Source: Epiperipatus broadwayi (lineage: Eukaryota; Onychophora; Udeonychophora; Euonychophora; Peripatidae). Taken from it: a stretch of 64,000 bases of DNA. Shown here piece by piece: positions 10,847 through 21,963 of this stretch (its first letter is position 1; each line of letters starts with the position of its first letter). The DNA lies in the NCBI GenBank assembly GCA_028023455.1, contig JAQFVV010000183.1, positions 1,490,001 to 1,554,000 on the forward strand, in the 5' to 3' direction. Under the pieces are notes generated by a model, which made no database searches, was not told where the DNA came from, and was given only the letters and a program-made list of their open reading frames with translations. Made by a program: the position numbers and the translations under genes.

Positions 10847-11678
10847 TAAATATAGGGGATTTGAACTCAGACTTTCAAGCAAAATTCAACTATCTATATG
10901 ATCTCATACTATTACACATGACCACACACATGTTACAAAGATAAATAATCACCAATGTATGTATTTTGTATTGAACCAGCACTCATCAGTCGGTCCAGAT
11001 TATCCATTTCCCACACATATTATGGGATATGATAATCTGGACCAACTGATGAGTGCTGTCTCAGCATAAAATATGTATATTGGTGATTATTTATCTTTTC
11101 CACATGTATGTGGTCATATGTATCAGTAGTATGAGATAGGATAGATAGTTGAAGGTTGTTTGAAAGTCCTGAGTTCAAATCTCCTATATTTACAATTAAG
11201 TTCCAGGTAAAAGAATGTCTATTTCAAATCTTACACATTAATCCTGCATTCTGCCAATCCCTTTTCCATGTATTTAACTGTCCTATACATGAGGGTTCAG
11301 AGTGACTTGATATCAACATGGGCATAGCAACAATATTGGCATCAGCATGGGATTTGGGCATTCTATCATCAAATTTTCAATGGTATGGATGGCTGAATAG
11401 TTAGAGTAGATTAAATCCTGTCCATTAAAGTATAAAGATTTGCTATATTAATATAAACTGAGCACTGATTATATATATGTGTGTGTAAGTTGATAATCTG
11501 GACCAACTGATGAGTGCTGGTTCAGCCCCAAATATGTATATTGGAGATTATTTATCTTTTCAACATCTATGTGGACATGAGATAGTGTGGATAGTTGAAG
11601 GTTGCTTGAAAGTCTGAGTTCAAATCCCCTATATTTACAATTAAGTTCCAGGTATAAGAATTCATGTATTTCAAATCT
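10847..11678. mobile_element. Family D foldback retroposon, full-length dimeric copy
   Basis: It is flanked by an exact 11-bp duplication, TTCACTAATTT (10836-10846; 11679-11689). Inside, a left arm (about 10847-11010) is the inverted copy of 11030-11190, making a large hairpin. A second D unit in direct orientation follows (about 11260-11678). Arms carry AACCAGCACTCATCAGT and GGTCCAGATTATC, and end in GAGTTCAAATCCCC, a tRNA B-box-like sequence. It is non-coding. A 2-unit retroposon is the simplest reading. Confidence 0.75.
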
Positions 11679-11689
11679 TTCACTAATTT

Positions 11690-12108
11690 ATATCTAAAAA
11701 TGCATTATATCATGTCCCTATTCTTCCTCATTAAGCATACATTCTTTTTATACATATATTTTGAAATTATTAATTTAGGAACTTGCCTTTACTTCCAAAA
11801 ACAATTTACAAAAGACACCACAAAATGCACATCGTCTTGATAATGAACATTTTGACTAAAATCAATCTTATTCAAGTGGCATTTGAATGCTTTCAAAAGA
11901 AACTGGTAATTTAAATTCATATGCATTTGTTTAGATAAAAAATCCAATCGCATTAGAATGTTGGATAATATAGAAGGCCCAAGGCCATCTGAGTAAGACT
12001 GAATTTAGTCAAAATGTATGTGGGGATGATTTGACATTTTTAAAATATATTTTGTAATCTTTATAAAGGTAAAGGTGTGGTAACTTATTAATTTAAAAAA
12101 TATATTTA
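11690..12108. other. No feature recognised
   Basis: AT-rich sequence without a convincing reading frame or a repeat shared with the rest of the window. Confidence 0.5.
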
Positions 12109-12213
12109 TGTCAAGCATTGGTGGGTGGGAGGTCAGCGACGGCTGCTTTACAAGCAGTTGTCCCCGGTTAGCGGGTTCGCTTCCCTGCTGATGCTATGAC
12201 ACATGAGAAAAAA
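12109..12213 (+). mobile_element. tRNA-like SINE-1, copy 2
   Basis: TGTCAAGCATTGG head, anticodon-arm-like GCTGCTTTACAAGCAGT, B box GCGGGTTCGCTTCC, then GATGCTATGACACATGAG and an A-run. Duplications are not clear for this copy. Confidence 0.85.
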
Positions 12214-12741
12214 ATTTTATTTAAAGATAAACCCACGAATAAGGAAGAAGTAACAAATGTGTTAGTTGTAGACCTGTGGTTATAAATATATTTTATGTTT
12301 AAATTAAAGAGTAATAACATAAGGTGAGAAAACGTTTTAATTATTTGATGTTTATGAACAGTAAGTAGTACAACTATGTTAATATCTAAACGTTTGAGAA
12401 CTTTGAAAATAAAACATGTAGTTTTAAAGTGATATTATTTTTAGAATCTACAAAAAAATTAATATGATTAGTATTATATTCATCTGTTATAATTTAAAAC
12501 TTCTTAAGCCCCAGAAGAGTGTTGAGTTTTAAAAACTGCTCTAAACTTTAGACATAACAATTTTAAATAAATATCTTTTTAATTTGGAAACAATCATCTG
12601 CCATTAAGCTACAGATCTGTCAATTTTGAATATTGTACTATTATTATTAAATTATTATTGGCCTAAAGAATTTTTTGAATATGTTGAACATATAACTTTT
12701 GAGAGATATGTTCAACAAGCTAAATAAATATCATATATGTA

Positions 12742-12920
12742 TATATTGCTTATAACATTTCTTTCATATACACTTCAATGCAAACAAATTTTCTTAAAAA
12801 CTTCTTCATTTTGTCTGATGAAGAATGCTGCACAGTCGAAACCGTAAGGAAAATAAATAAGTTTTTAAGAAAATTTGTTTGCATTGAAGTGTATATGAAA
12901 GAAGTGTTATAAGCAATATA
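12742..12920. mobile_element. Hairpin element: 62-bp arms with a hammerhead-like core in the loop
   Basis: The arms (12742-12803 and 12859-12920) are inverted copies with a single mismatch. The 55-base loop holds CTGATGA (12815-12821) and GAAAC (12838-12842) with a weak stem (GAATG/CAGTC) between them, then CCGTAAGG. That is the order of the conserved boxes of a type I hammerhead ribozyme, and the long arms would be helix I. Penelope-like retroelements carry such ribozymes. An extra A before helix II and no clear cleavage triplet make this copy probably inactive. Alternatively it is a MITE with a chance match. Confidence 0.6.
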
Positions 12921-14078
12921 TATATGATTATATGAAGATATGCAAAGAAAGTGAAAGAGAAGAATAAGAGAATATAGTCTATTTGACGAAAAAAATGTGA
13001 TTAACATAATATTATGATTAATTCTTTTTATGTAGGTTCAAAGATGAGTAAGTTTTAAAACTAGAGATTGAAAGAATATACAATCACAGAATGGTTTTTA
13101 TCAAAGTAATCGGAGTTATTAGCATTATTCTAATTAAATAAATATTTTATTTTTTGGATATGTTGTTGCTAATGCTGAAACAATAGAATAATTGTATAGA
13201 ATTTTGTTATTCCATAAAATATAAAAATAAATTATTGTGTTATGGATGAATTATTATAAGCACAAACTCATAAAATTACTTTTCATAATGTTTATTAATT
13301 AAAGCAAATATACAAATGCGCGTATACAATATATGCAATGTTATACCTTCATGTGATACTGTTGGCTTTGTTCATTAGTTGTCATGCATCTATTAGTGCA
13401 AGGGACTTAAAGTACCCTTCTAAATTTACTTACCACTTCCAGCTGTACCATGACATTTTGCCTCATGAGTAAGGATGATGACATTTCTGGTTGTTCTGTG
13501 ACAGCTTATCTCATGTGTAAATTATGTTTTTAGCAACTTCCAATTCTAACATAAACTTGCCTCACTTCTTTGACCATATTTTGGACAATGTTTGTGCTGT
13601 CACTCAGTCTGACAGTAAATTGTTGCTGTCGCCCTTTACCTTCAACTGGACTATTTATAGCCAGATCTCTTTCTGCAATGAAAACATTCAGATTCACTGA
13701 GTACCATCACCCATTAGCATGTTACTGCCATTGCCTGTTATCTATGCATATATCTATTGATCTGTGGCAATGCATACTCAATCTGATAGAGATAATATGG
13801 TATCTGGACTAGTCCTTTAGTTGAAAGTAACTTGAGATCTAACATAAATCAAATCGATCAATTAGTTAAGCAGAATTTAATACTGTGGAGGAAATTAATT
13901 TGGTCTTTAAAATCATAGGCTGAATGCAATACTTATTCATTTGGAAAAATTTATCCTACTTTCTATTTCCTTAATGAATCATCAACCTTTAGCACTTGAA
14001 TCTGTGTACCACATTAAAGCGTATACAAAAAATCTAGTAATTCTGTGATAACTTATATACCTGACAATAATAATTTAT
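12921..14078. other. No feature recognised
   Basis: Unique-looking AT-rich DNA. The plus-strand frame at 13570-13812 has no recognisable domain and no supporting context. Confidence 0.45.
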
Positions 14079-14094
14079 ATACCTGATAGTAATA

Positions 14095-14644
14095 TATAAT
14101 TTTTTTCTACAGTACAGGCTTTTTCATACCTGCACTTCAATATGTAATACGTAGGGAGTTTGAACTCAGACTTTCACACGACTTTCAATTATCCATGCTC
14201 TCATACTGCTGACACACTTGACCACCCACATGTCAAAAAGATAAATAATCACCAATATGTGCATTTTGTGCTAAACCAGCATTCGTCAGCTGGTTCAGAT
14301 TATCATCTCCACACATATATAAAATCAATGCTCAGCATATATTAAGATAGCCAATCTTCATACATTAATGGACAGGTTTCAAACCACTCCACCCACAACC
14401 TTTCAGCCATCCATTTCATTGAAAATCTGATGATGGAAATGCTCAAAACCCAAGTTGGGGCCAACCTTCTCATCCTAGCCATGTTGACCATAAGTCACTC
14501 TGATCCCTCATGTACAGGTCATAATTCATTTATATACGTATGCACGAAATACGTATATTGGGGGTTATTTATCTACTCGACGTGTGGTCAAGTGTGTCAG
14601 CAGTAGGAGATGGCGTGGATAGTTGAGGATCGTGTGAGAGTCTG
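14095..14644 (-). mobile_element. Family D foldback retroposon, copy 2
   Basis: It is flanked by an exact 16-bp duplication, ATACCTGATAGTAATA (14079-14094; 14645-14660). It holds a reverse-oriented D unit (GGAGTTTGAACTCAGAC near 14154 to about 14520), followed by a short direct-oriented piece (about 14540-14644) that folds back on the start. Confidence 0.85.
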
Positions 14645-14660
14645 ATACCTGATAGTAATA

Positions 14661-15526
14661 AATTATTTTAAAATAGTGTGCTATTTTTACTTTTAATAGT
14701 TTTTTGAGCGATTTAATTTTTAAACTGATTTTTTTTTTTTTTACAATCGTTAAACTGATTTTGGTTACATACCTTGCTTTTAAATAAATATTTTTTTTAT
14801 TTGGATGAGTCATCTATTCGAGAGCAGAAAATATTTTTGTTTGGATATTGCAGTATCACTATTAAAGTATTATTAGCCATTTACATTTTTAAAACACTGC
14901 TATTGTATACAATATATAAATAAAACACATAAAAAGGACAGAATAAAAAAACAAGAAGTTGTTTTCTAATTACTTCTTTAAGTACTAAGATTAATTGCTT
15001 AAGGTATTTTAAATATTTTTTTTTAAATACGTGACTTAGACAATTCCTTTACTTATTAAAACACTGTTTTGATCATATAGACTGAAACTAAATCAGTGAT
15101 AACACTTTTTTTTTCAAATTATGGTAAATATATTACTTATCTAAGCAAATTAGATAATAGCTAATCTGAAATAAAAAGAGAGAGAGAGAGAGAGATGATG
15201 AGGAAAGAGGAAGAGAACTAGAGATATTTAATCTCAGAAAAAACGCTCCTACATAATTTATTTTTTTAATAATATGTATAAGCTACTTTTTAATCATTTT
15301 AATCAAATATATATATTTAAATATTTGTCTTTCTGACTGAGAATAGTCGCGGCTACTCTAAAATATCTTGAATTCATTTCATAAAATTATTTTTGTAAAA
15401 TTTTGATTTTTTTTTTTTCATTTAAAAATATTTACCAAGCTTTACTTAGTCTCATATTAATAATTTTTATTAATCATTCATTACACTAAAGATTATCAAC
15501 TTAATTAATAACATTTCTATAGTTTA
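14661..15526. other. AT-rich stretch with a short (GA)n microsatellite
   Basis: A GA dinucleotide run lies near 15174-15195. The rest is A/T-rich with several homopolymer T runs. No gene seen. Confidence 0.5.
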
Positions 15527-15701
15527 TTTTCACTACACCACTTTCATGCAAGGTAGAGGCTGCTTTATTTCCACTTTTAACACCTTGGGGAGGGGGTAAT
15601 CATAAATATATGACCAATGACATGTGAAAAAGATGTATGATTTCCAACAAAGAAACCAATCCCTACTTTGCATTGGAGGTTCAGTGAAAATGATATTACA
15701 G
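15527..15701. repeat. Family E foldback repeat, short copy
   Basis: It begins TTTTCACTACACCACTTTC and ends with the inverse (TTCAGTGAAAATGATATTAC). It contains the family E block around TATGACCAATGACATGTGA. The centre is deleted compared with the copy at 22675. Confidence 0.65.
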
Positions 15702-15853
15702 AAATATTAATCATTAAATGGATAATCTCTAGTTTAATGATAGAATAATAAAAATTATTAATATATTTCCATCAAGTGTTTGTGTCAAAGTTGCTAGGGC
15801 AATAAATTTAACATTTATCAATTAAACTGTAGTAATTGACTATCTATTGATAC

Positions 15854-16060
15854 TAAACAATGATAAAGATATATGTAAGATATTACGATCTGGGCCAACT
15901 GATGCCTGGTTCAGTGTGAAATGTGCATCTTGGGGATTATATACTTTTACATGTCTCTGGTCATATGTTTATGATTACACCCCTCCACAAAGTGCCAACA
16001 GTGGACACAAACCAGTCCCTACTTTGCATAAGAGTAGTGTAATGAAAATTACACTACAGA
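15854..16060 (+). repeat. Family E repeat, copy 2
   Basis: It runs from AACAATGATAAAG to AATTACACTACAG. It shares the block CTGGGCCAACTGATGCCTGG with family D, but its outer end is the E-specific CCACAAAGTGCCAACAGTGG region. The 80-codon frame at 15847-16089 is just this repeat translated. Confidence 0.65.
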
Positions 16061-16507
16061 AACTTCTTAATCTTATATTTCAAATGTGATTTTATTGTTA
16101 CATGCTAATTCTATGGTAGAAAAAAAGAGAAGTTTTTTTTTTTTTACTTTTTTAAACCCATTCAACTGGATTCCTCAATTCTTATAATGATAATTATGAT
16201 TTTGAAAGAAATCAAAAATTTTAATTTGCACAATCACCATAGTTTATATTACACAAAAAATAATATGAGCTTCTAAAATGTTGATTATTGTTAATATAAT
16301 CTATAATCATTCAACAGATTGATATTTCTTTTTGTTATCTCTAGTGTTGATTTGGCATTAATATTTAAACATTTATTCTATATTAGAATTCAATAAATTA
16401 AGCTTGATTTGTTAGAACTATGTGTTTACAAATGAAAAACATCTTTAACAAAAATCATATTTGAATTCTGGACATATAAAAAAAAAAACCATATAAAGTG
16501 AAATACA

Positions 16508-16600
16508 TGTCAAGCATTGGTGGCCGAGAGGTGGTTGGAAGGTTCGCTTCCCGGTTAGCAGGTTCACTTCCCAGCCGATGCTATGACACATGAAAAAAAA
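16508..16600 (+). mobile_element. tRNA-like SINE-1, copy 3 (anticodon arm deleted)
   Basis: It is flanked by an exact 13-bp duplication, AAAGTGAAATACA (16495-16507; 16601-16613). The anticodon arm is missing and a second B-box-like segment (GGTTCGCTTCCCGG) stands in its place, so the tRNA fold is broken. Confidence 0.88.
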
Positions 16601-16613
16601 AAAGTGAAATACA

Positions 16614-17421
16614 TAATAAGAATAGTTACTTTTTTCTTATTGGGTAATTATCAAAATCTCATTGAAAAAAAGTAAATTAATGAAATCTTTGTTGAGTAAC
16701 TTCATTTGTAAACTTGAATGAATGTTTGTTAACACATTCATAAAGCTATGAAATTCTATTCTAAAATTTAAAATTTTAATTCTAATTATTTAGATATCAT
16801 AAAGTTATGTGTTATCATGTTTAGCAGACCATTATTGATTGTACTTCTCTTTCACCATTATTCCAAATAAACCTATTAAAAATAATGAAGTGGAAAAATG
16901 AAAATATGAAAAAGCAACCACTTTTTGCTTATTGTTAACAACAATGGAAGGAGAGGTTACAAATAGTCTTGCAATCAGAATGTTCATGTGTGGATGGACA
17001 GGTTGGGTGGGGCAAAGGATGTTTCAGCATTGGCATACCCACGTTGCTGTGATAATTAATCACATTACATGCAAATGAAAATGTTTAGATTTCTAAATCA
17101 CTCTACTGTTAGAAACATGTTCCGAATATAAATATATTTTATTTAAATATGAGAGAATTACTTTTTTACTTAGATGTGTCGCAATTGCTTGAAGTATTAA
17201 ACAGTATATATTACATACTCTACCAGAATGCTAAACTGAATAGATTGATACCAGGTTGCCATGATAATCAGTAAAATTTACTGTTGTAACACCACAAAAC
17301 TAATGGAAAATTGCTAATGTGGATTAATCAAAAATAAAAAGAATTGATAATTTAATAAAGAAATCATTTGTGAAAAAGTTAAGCAATTGTTTAAAGAACT
17401 TTTTGCTATGTCTCTTAGTCC
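16614..17421. other. No feature recognised
   Basis: AT-rich DNA without a supported gene or a shared repeat. Confidence 0.45.
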
Positions 17422-17434
17422 AATACTGGTCTAA

Positions 17435-17680
17435 ACCCAAAAAAACATCACATGATCATCATTTCCTATGCATATTCAAGCTCCTTGTTAAGATGTAGGG
17501 GTAGTGCCCTCAGATGCAAAGCTCTTCACTGATAAAAGCCATAATCTAGAAACTAGTCTGGGTATATTGACTGAATAGGTACTAGATAGGAACTTTATGC
17601 ACAAACCTTCTTGCATTGATTGATTATTAAGGCTTGCAGTAGGTGGCACTTCTGTATGTAGAGTTTGCTACAGTTTTACA
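17435..17680 (-). mobile_element. Family F foldback retroposon, copy 2
   Basis: It is flanked by AATACTGGTCTAA (17422-17434) and AATACTGGTTCTAA (17681-17694), a duplication with one indel. Internal landmarks are ATCACATGATCATCATTTCC at the start and GCACTTCTGTATG near the end. Confidence 0.8.
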
Positions 17681-17913
17681 AATACTGGTTCTAAGGAGAC
17701 TTTATTGCAAGTAAAGTAAAGTTCTTTATTTTCAGGAAAAGATTAGATTGCATAGCATTGCAGGGTATTATGAGGCTGCTACTTTATTATTTGACGTGGA
17801 AGCACAAGTTTTGAATTAATGATCTATGGATATTTATTAGTATACATAAGTTTTCATTTGAATTTTACATTCTTTAAAATATCAATTTTTATTAAAATAT
17901 AACTATTCAGTAT

Positions 17914-17933
17914 ATATATATATATATATATAT
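17914..17933. repeat. (AT)n microsatellite
   Basis: Short uninterrupted AT run. Confidence 0.9.
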
Positions 17934-18008
17934 TTACATTTGTAATTTTTAATGCTTAAATGGTTTGATATGATATAGGTGATGGGTTTGACACTAATTA
18001 ATTCTAAA

Positions 18009-18266
18009 ACAGGCAAAACTCCCCTCGTACTGCCATTCAGTGCAAGCCAGAGTAATCAATGGGTGCCAGAAGGCTTGTGCATAAAATCCTCATCTAGTGC
18101 CGACTCATCCAATATCCCCAGACTAGTTTCTGGCTTGTCATAAGCTTTCTGGCATCCATTGATTACTCTGGCTTGCACTGAATGGCAATGCTGTATGGAG
18201 AGTTTTGCCTATTTTAATGACAGTTATAAGCAAGCAGAAGAAATGATGATCATGTGATGTTTATTG
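18009..18266 (+). mobile_element. Family F foldback retroposon, copy 3 (best preserved short form)
   Basis: It is flanked by an exact 16-bp duplication, ACTAATTAATTCTAAA (17993-18008; 18267-18282). It runs from ACAGGCAAAACTC to GATCATGTGATGTTTATTG. Bases about 18010-18085 are the inverse of about 18140-18215, sharing GTAATCAATGG and its complement and CACTGAATGGCAATGCTG. No open frame, no poly-A tail, no evident pol III boxes. Confidence 0.9.
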
Positions 18267-18778
18267 ACTAATTAATTCTAAATACATATAGTTCGATGTA
18301 AGCTATAAGAATGGAAGTTAACCAATTACTGTATTATAATACACTTCATTATATAATAAATAAGCATAACAGTTAAAAGAGATGCACATAAATAGGCACA
18401 GAAATCCTTTTAATGAATTATAAAAATGAGTACTTTTAACTATCCTTGATGAAAGGTTAATCTTAACAACAATGCTTCCTAGTCTTGCCTTTGTCTAAAA
18501 AAGAAACAAAGATCTGCTGTACATTACCTTGATTTTTTTTTAAATATCCATGCAAGAAAATTCACATCAGGAGCATTATTTGTCATCTATTCATATGATA
18601 AATGGCAATTAGAAAGGTATTAGATTCAGAAATATATCGAGCTAATTTCAGAATGAAAAAACAAACTGGATTATGCAGGAAAATGAAGTATATCAGAGTG
18701 ATGTATAAAGATAATGTACCTTACAAACTCATAATAAAGAGAATAGTCATTCCAATTTCAATATATATATATATATAT

Positions 18779-19962
18779 TGTAACGTTTATTTATATACGT
18801 TGTAAATATATTGGCATTTGGTAAAAGCTAAAAAATAAAAGTAAATTTAGATTTTTTTTTTGACTAATTTTTTTTTTTTAAAAAAAAAAAACCTACGATG
18901 AAAGTTAAATTATTCTTTCGTTTTTTTTTTATGTAATTAGAAATAAAAGTTAGAATTGGAGAGAACAAAAGTCACAAATTACCAATCTAGATAAGAGAAA
19001 GTAAAAATATTTCAACTAATTAAAGATGGCAGAATTATGCTGCAAAAAAATAAAGACTTTGTAACATAAATTTGATAAAGAATATATAAGATTATCAACG
19101 TATATTTTGACAAACAAAAGATACGCGCAGAGTCTGAAAACTGGACCTCTAGTATAAAAAGGAGGGATTCGGTTGGGGGAACGTCTTGTTTTTCTGTTTT
19201 TTCCTTTGGCTGGTTTTGGATTATTAAATCCAAGACCACTTCACAATGAAATAATCCTTCATGCGGGAGTAGACCGGGGCTTTAGCTGACATCATTAAGA
19301 AGATGGATACTAGAAAAGCCTCTGCGACTACCTTCGAAACAGACTACAAGATCAACTAATAATCAAAGGCCGAGCTCAATTCTAACTCAAAAAAAACTAT
19401 GCATAAAGCTACAATCTTCATGAATTCACAAAACTTACCGGTAAGCTATGATTCATTATTCCCGATTGTGACAAAATTAAACATTTGCAAACAATTTTTA
19501 AAAATATGTTTGAACAATCCCAATAGAGACATTAATTTTCTTGTGCAAGGGACATTCATTTTAGGAACTTTCTAGAAGAAATTTGGAAGTGAACTGTAAT
19601 TGTGAAATTGTTTTTTTATTAATTGATTTATATCCGAATTAGTGTGTGTTCTCTCCAGTTTATTTAATTAACAATTTAACGTTAAATATTTCAGTTTGTT
19701 AGAATAAAAGATTTTACTTTTATCAATCTTTTTCATTGTGCGTTATTAATAATAGTTATTATTTTTTATTATTAAATCTATTAATAGTTTAATAAGATTT
19801 AAAAATGTAATTTACCTTTGCCAATATGTTTGAATAAGCCCAGGAATAATAATCTTAAAAAAATAATTCTCGTTATGGTATGATGTAATATCGATTAGTT
19901 TAAAAGTATTTTTTTTATTTGTGAGATGTTATATGACGATTTCAGCGAATTCTTAGGAATTC
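18779..19962 (+). mobile_element. LTR-like block with TATA box and PBS-like sequence
   Basis: It starts TGTAACG next to an AT microsatellite. It contains TATAAAAAGG (19153-19162) followed by a relatively GC-rich transcribed-looking segment (19185-19450). It is followed by TGGCGCCCA (19963-19971), the first nine bases of a Lys-type primer site. This is the order of U3, R-U5 and PBS in a plus-oriented LTR element. The LTR end is uncertain (TTTCA at 19944 or up to 19962), and no coding region or second LTR follows. Alternative reading: a host promoter and non-coding first exon, because ACCG|GTAAGC at 19441 would be a good splice donor. Confidence 0.5.
19153..19162 (+). promoter_or_regulatory. 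TATA box
   Basis: TATAAAAAGG in a locally GC-richer context. It fits an RNA polymerase II core promoter, either of the LTR-like block or of an unseen host transcript. Confidence 0.5.
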
Positions 19963-20030
19963 TGGCGCCCAGATTAAATAAATTAAAAGCTGATTTCATC
20001 AATAGCACAATTCTCAACAATTAATAGGCC

Positions 20031-20108
20031 GAGTTGATCAGGAAATATAGCTATGTTTTTAGAATAGAAATATAACTTTCTTCTTTTTTGACATAGCTTG
20101 ATCAACTC
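20031..20108. repeat. Small inverted repeat
   Basis: GAGTTGATCA (20031-20040) and TGATCAACTC (20099-20108) are exact complements. An AGCTATG/CATAGCT pair lies just inside. Confidence 0.6.
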
Positions 20109-20208
20109 ACGTGCAGTTTATATTAGCGTGTAGAGGCCTAGCAAAACGGAAAACGTTATAATATATATAATACCATGTGAAAATGACAATAGATATTTTT
20201 AAATAATA

Positions 20209-20362
20209 ATTGAACTGCCCTCTGGCTGCTGTGTTCAATAACTTTTTATAGTAAGAAAATGGGTCATTTCTTACCATATTTTGGATCTTTTTGTTTATGG
20301 TATGAAGTGGTCCATTTACTTACTATAAAAACTTATGATTGTGCAAGCTAGAGGGTGGGTCA
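20209..20362. repeat. Imperfect foldback repeat with about 65-bp arms
   Basis: The left arm (about 20209-20275, containing CTTTTTATAGTAAG) pairs imperfectly with the right arm (about 20298-20362, containing CTTACTATAAAAAC). The pair TTACCATA/TATGGTAT closes the loop. It is probably an old MITE-like element. Confidence 0.55.
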
Positions 20363-20580
20363 AAGATTATTTTAAAATAGACATTGGTGAATTAAACATG
20401 ATATAATATTTATCCAATATTAAAATATTATTTAATATTACATAAATATAGAAAAATTGGCTTTAATAATAATAACAACACTACAGATAAATTTTATAAT
20501 GATTATACCAACCAGTCTGTGAACTATAGATACATCTAATTATGTAACATATTGATCAATCAAACTGCTTATTTGATATC

Positions 20581-20838
20581 AAAACAGGCAAAACTTTCTG
20601 TATGTGTTGTCACTCAATGCAAGCCAGAGTAATCAATGGATTCCAGAAGGCTTGTGCATAAAATCCCCATCTAGTGCCTACTCATCCAATATCTCCAGAC
20701 TAGCCTTTGGCTTATGGCCTTCTGGAATCCATTGATTACCCTAGCTTACACTGAGTGGCAATACATTTAGAGAGTTTTGCCTGTTTTAATAACATTTATG
20801 AGCAAGCATAAGAAATGGTGATCATGTAATGTTTATTG
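20581..20838 (+). mobile_element. Family F foldback retroposon, copy 4
   Basis: It is flanked by an exact 14-bp duplication, GCTTATTTGATATC (20567-20580; 20839-20852). It has the same ends as the 18009 copy (AAAACAGGCAAAACT; GTTTATTG). Confidence 0.9.
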
Positions 20839-20852
20839 GCTTATTTGATATC

Positions 20853-21963
20853 CTGACATTCTACCTTTTAATTTCTCTACAGAATACTTTCATTTCTGAA
20901 AGATTTCAATATCTTGTTTAATTCTAATTCTCGGAAATATTTCATCTCCACCCATATCTTCTCAATGAAAGAAATCAATACTGCACTAGTTTGGAGAGTC
21001 TTTGAGAATTATTTTTGACTCCTCCATGAAAACCATGTTCAAATTTATCTTAAAATATGTTTTTAAGAAATCTGTTACTGTTCACATGTTTCACTTGTCA
21101 AACGTAACAAAGATGTAATTTTTAAAAAATGTATTCGATATTTTTATATAATTTATTTATCAATTAAATTTAGATGTCCAATATAATATAAATTATAATT
21201 ATTCAGTTTGTATTAAGTATAACTTAGTGTCTTCTTTTATAATATAATTTACAGCTTCGCTATTAGATGGCGCTCCAATGAAGACGCGATGTTTTATTAT
21301 TCTCGTCTTTACATTAAAAGAGAAATTCTGGAATAATAATAATGCTTACGCAAAAAAGATTGGTTTTAATAATCAACATATTTTATACCATGTGAAAGCA
21401 TGTAAGTGAGCATTCAATTATATTATTTTAGAATCTTTTTCTTTGTAAATAAATAAAAATACGATATCGACTGTCAAAACTGAAGGTAAATTGATAGACA
21501 CGGGATGCATTTTTCTACTTAAAATATAAATTTGTAAATATAATAAGAAACAATACAATTTTGATCTATTGATATTTTTATTGCCAGACTTTTTCTCTTT
21601 TAATCATAAAATATATATATACTTTAAAATATAAATGTAGTGAAAATAAAACAAAAAATAAATAAATAGAAAAACTGAATTTGAAAAAAAAATATTTAAA
21701 AAATTAAAATAATGCAAGATATTATAACATATATATTTATAGGCGTGTATGTTCTTTGGCAAAGTGCTGTTAATAATCACATTATTCTCTTCATTGTGTT
21801 ACACGTTTTTATCTAGTGAAAATGTATTAATTTTACATATTCAAATAAAACATTATCACGTCTAATCCTTCAAAAACAAATATCATTTTATAACGCCCTT
21901 ATAATTAATAAGACTTTTAACATGCTGCAACTCTGTTAAAGAAACAAACGTTTTTAAATATAA
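20853..21963. other. No gene identified
   Basis: AT-rich. A short open stretch at about 21252-21410 follows a splice-acceptor-like TTTACAG, but it has no recognisable domain and no matching donor, so it is not annotated as an exon. Confidence 0.4.

Noticed and set aside
21252-21410. Exon-like open stretch after TTTACAG, containing MKTRCFIILVFTLKEKFW
   Set aside because: Acceptor-like sequences are common in AT-rich DNA; there is no known domain, no partner exon and no promoter.
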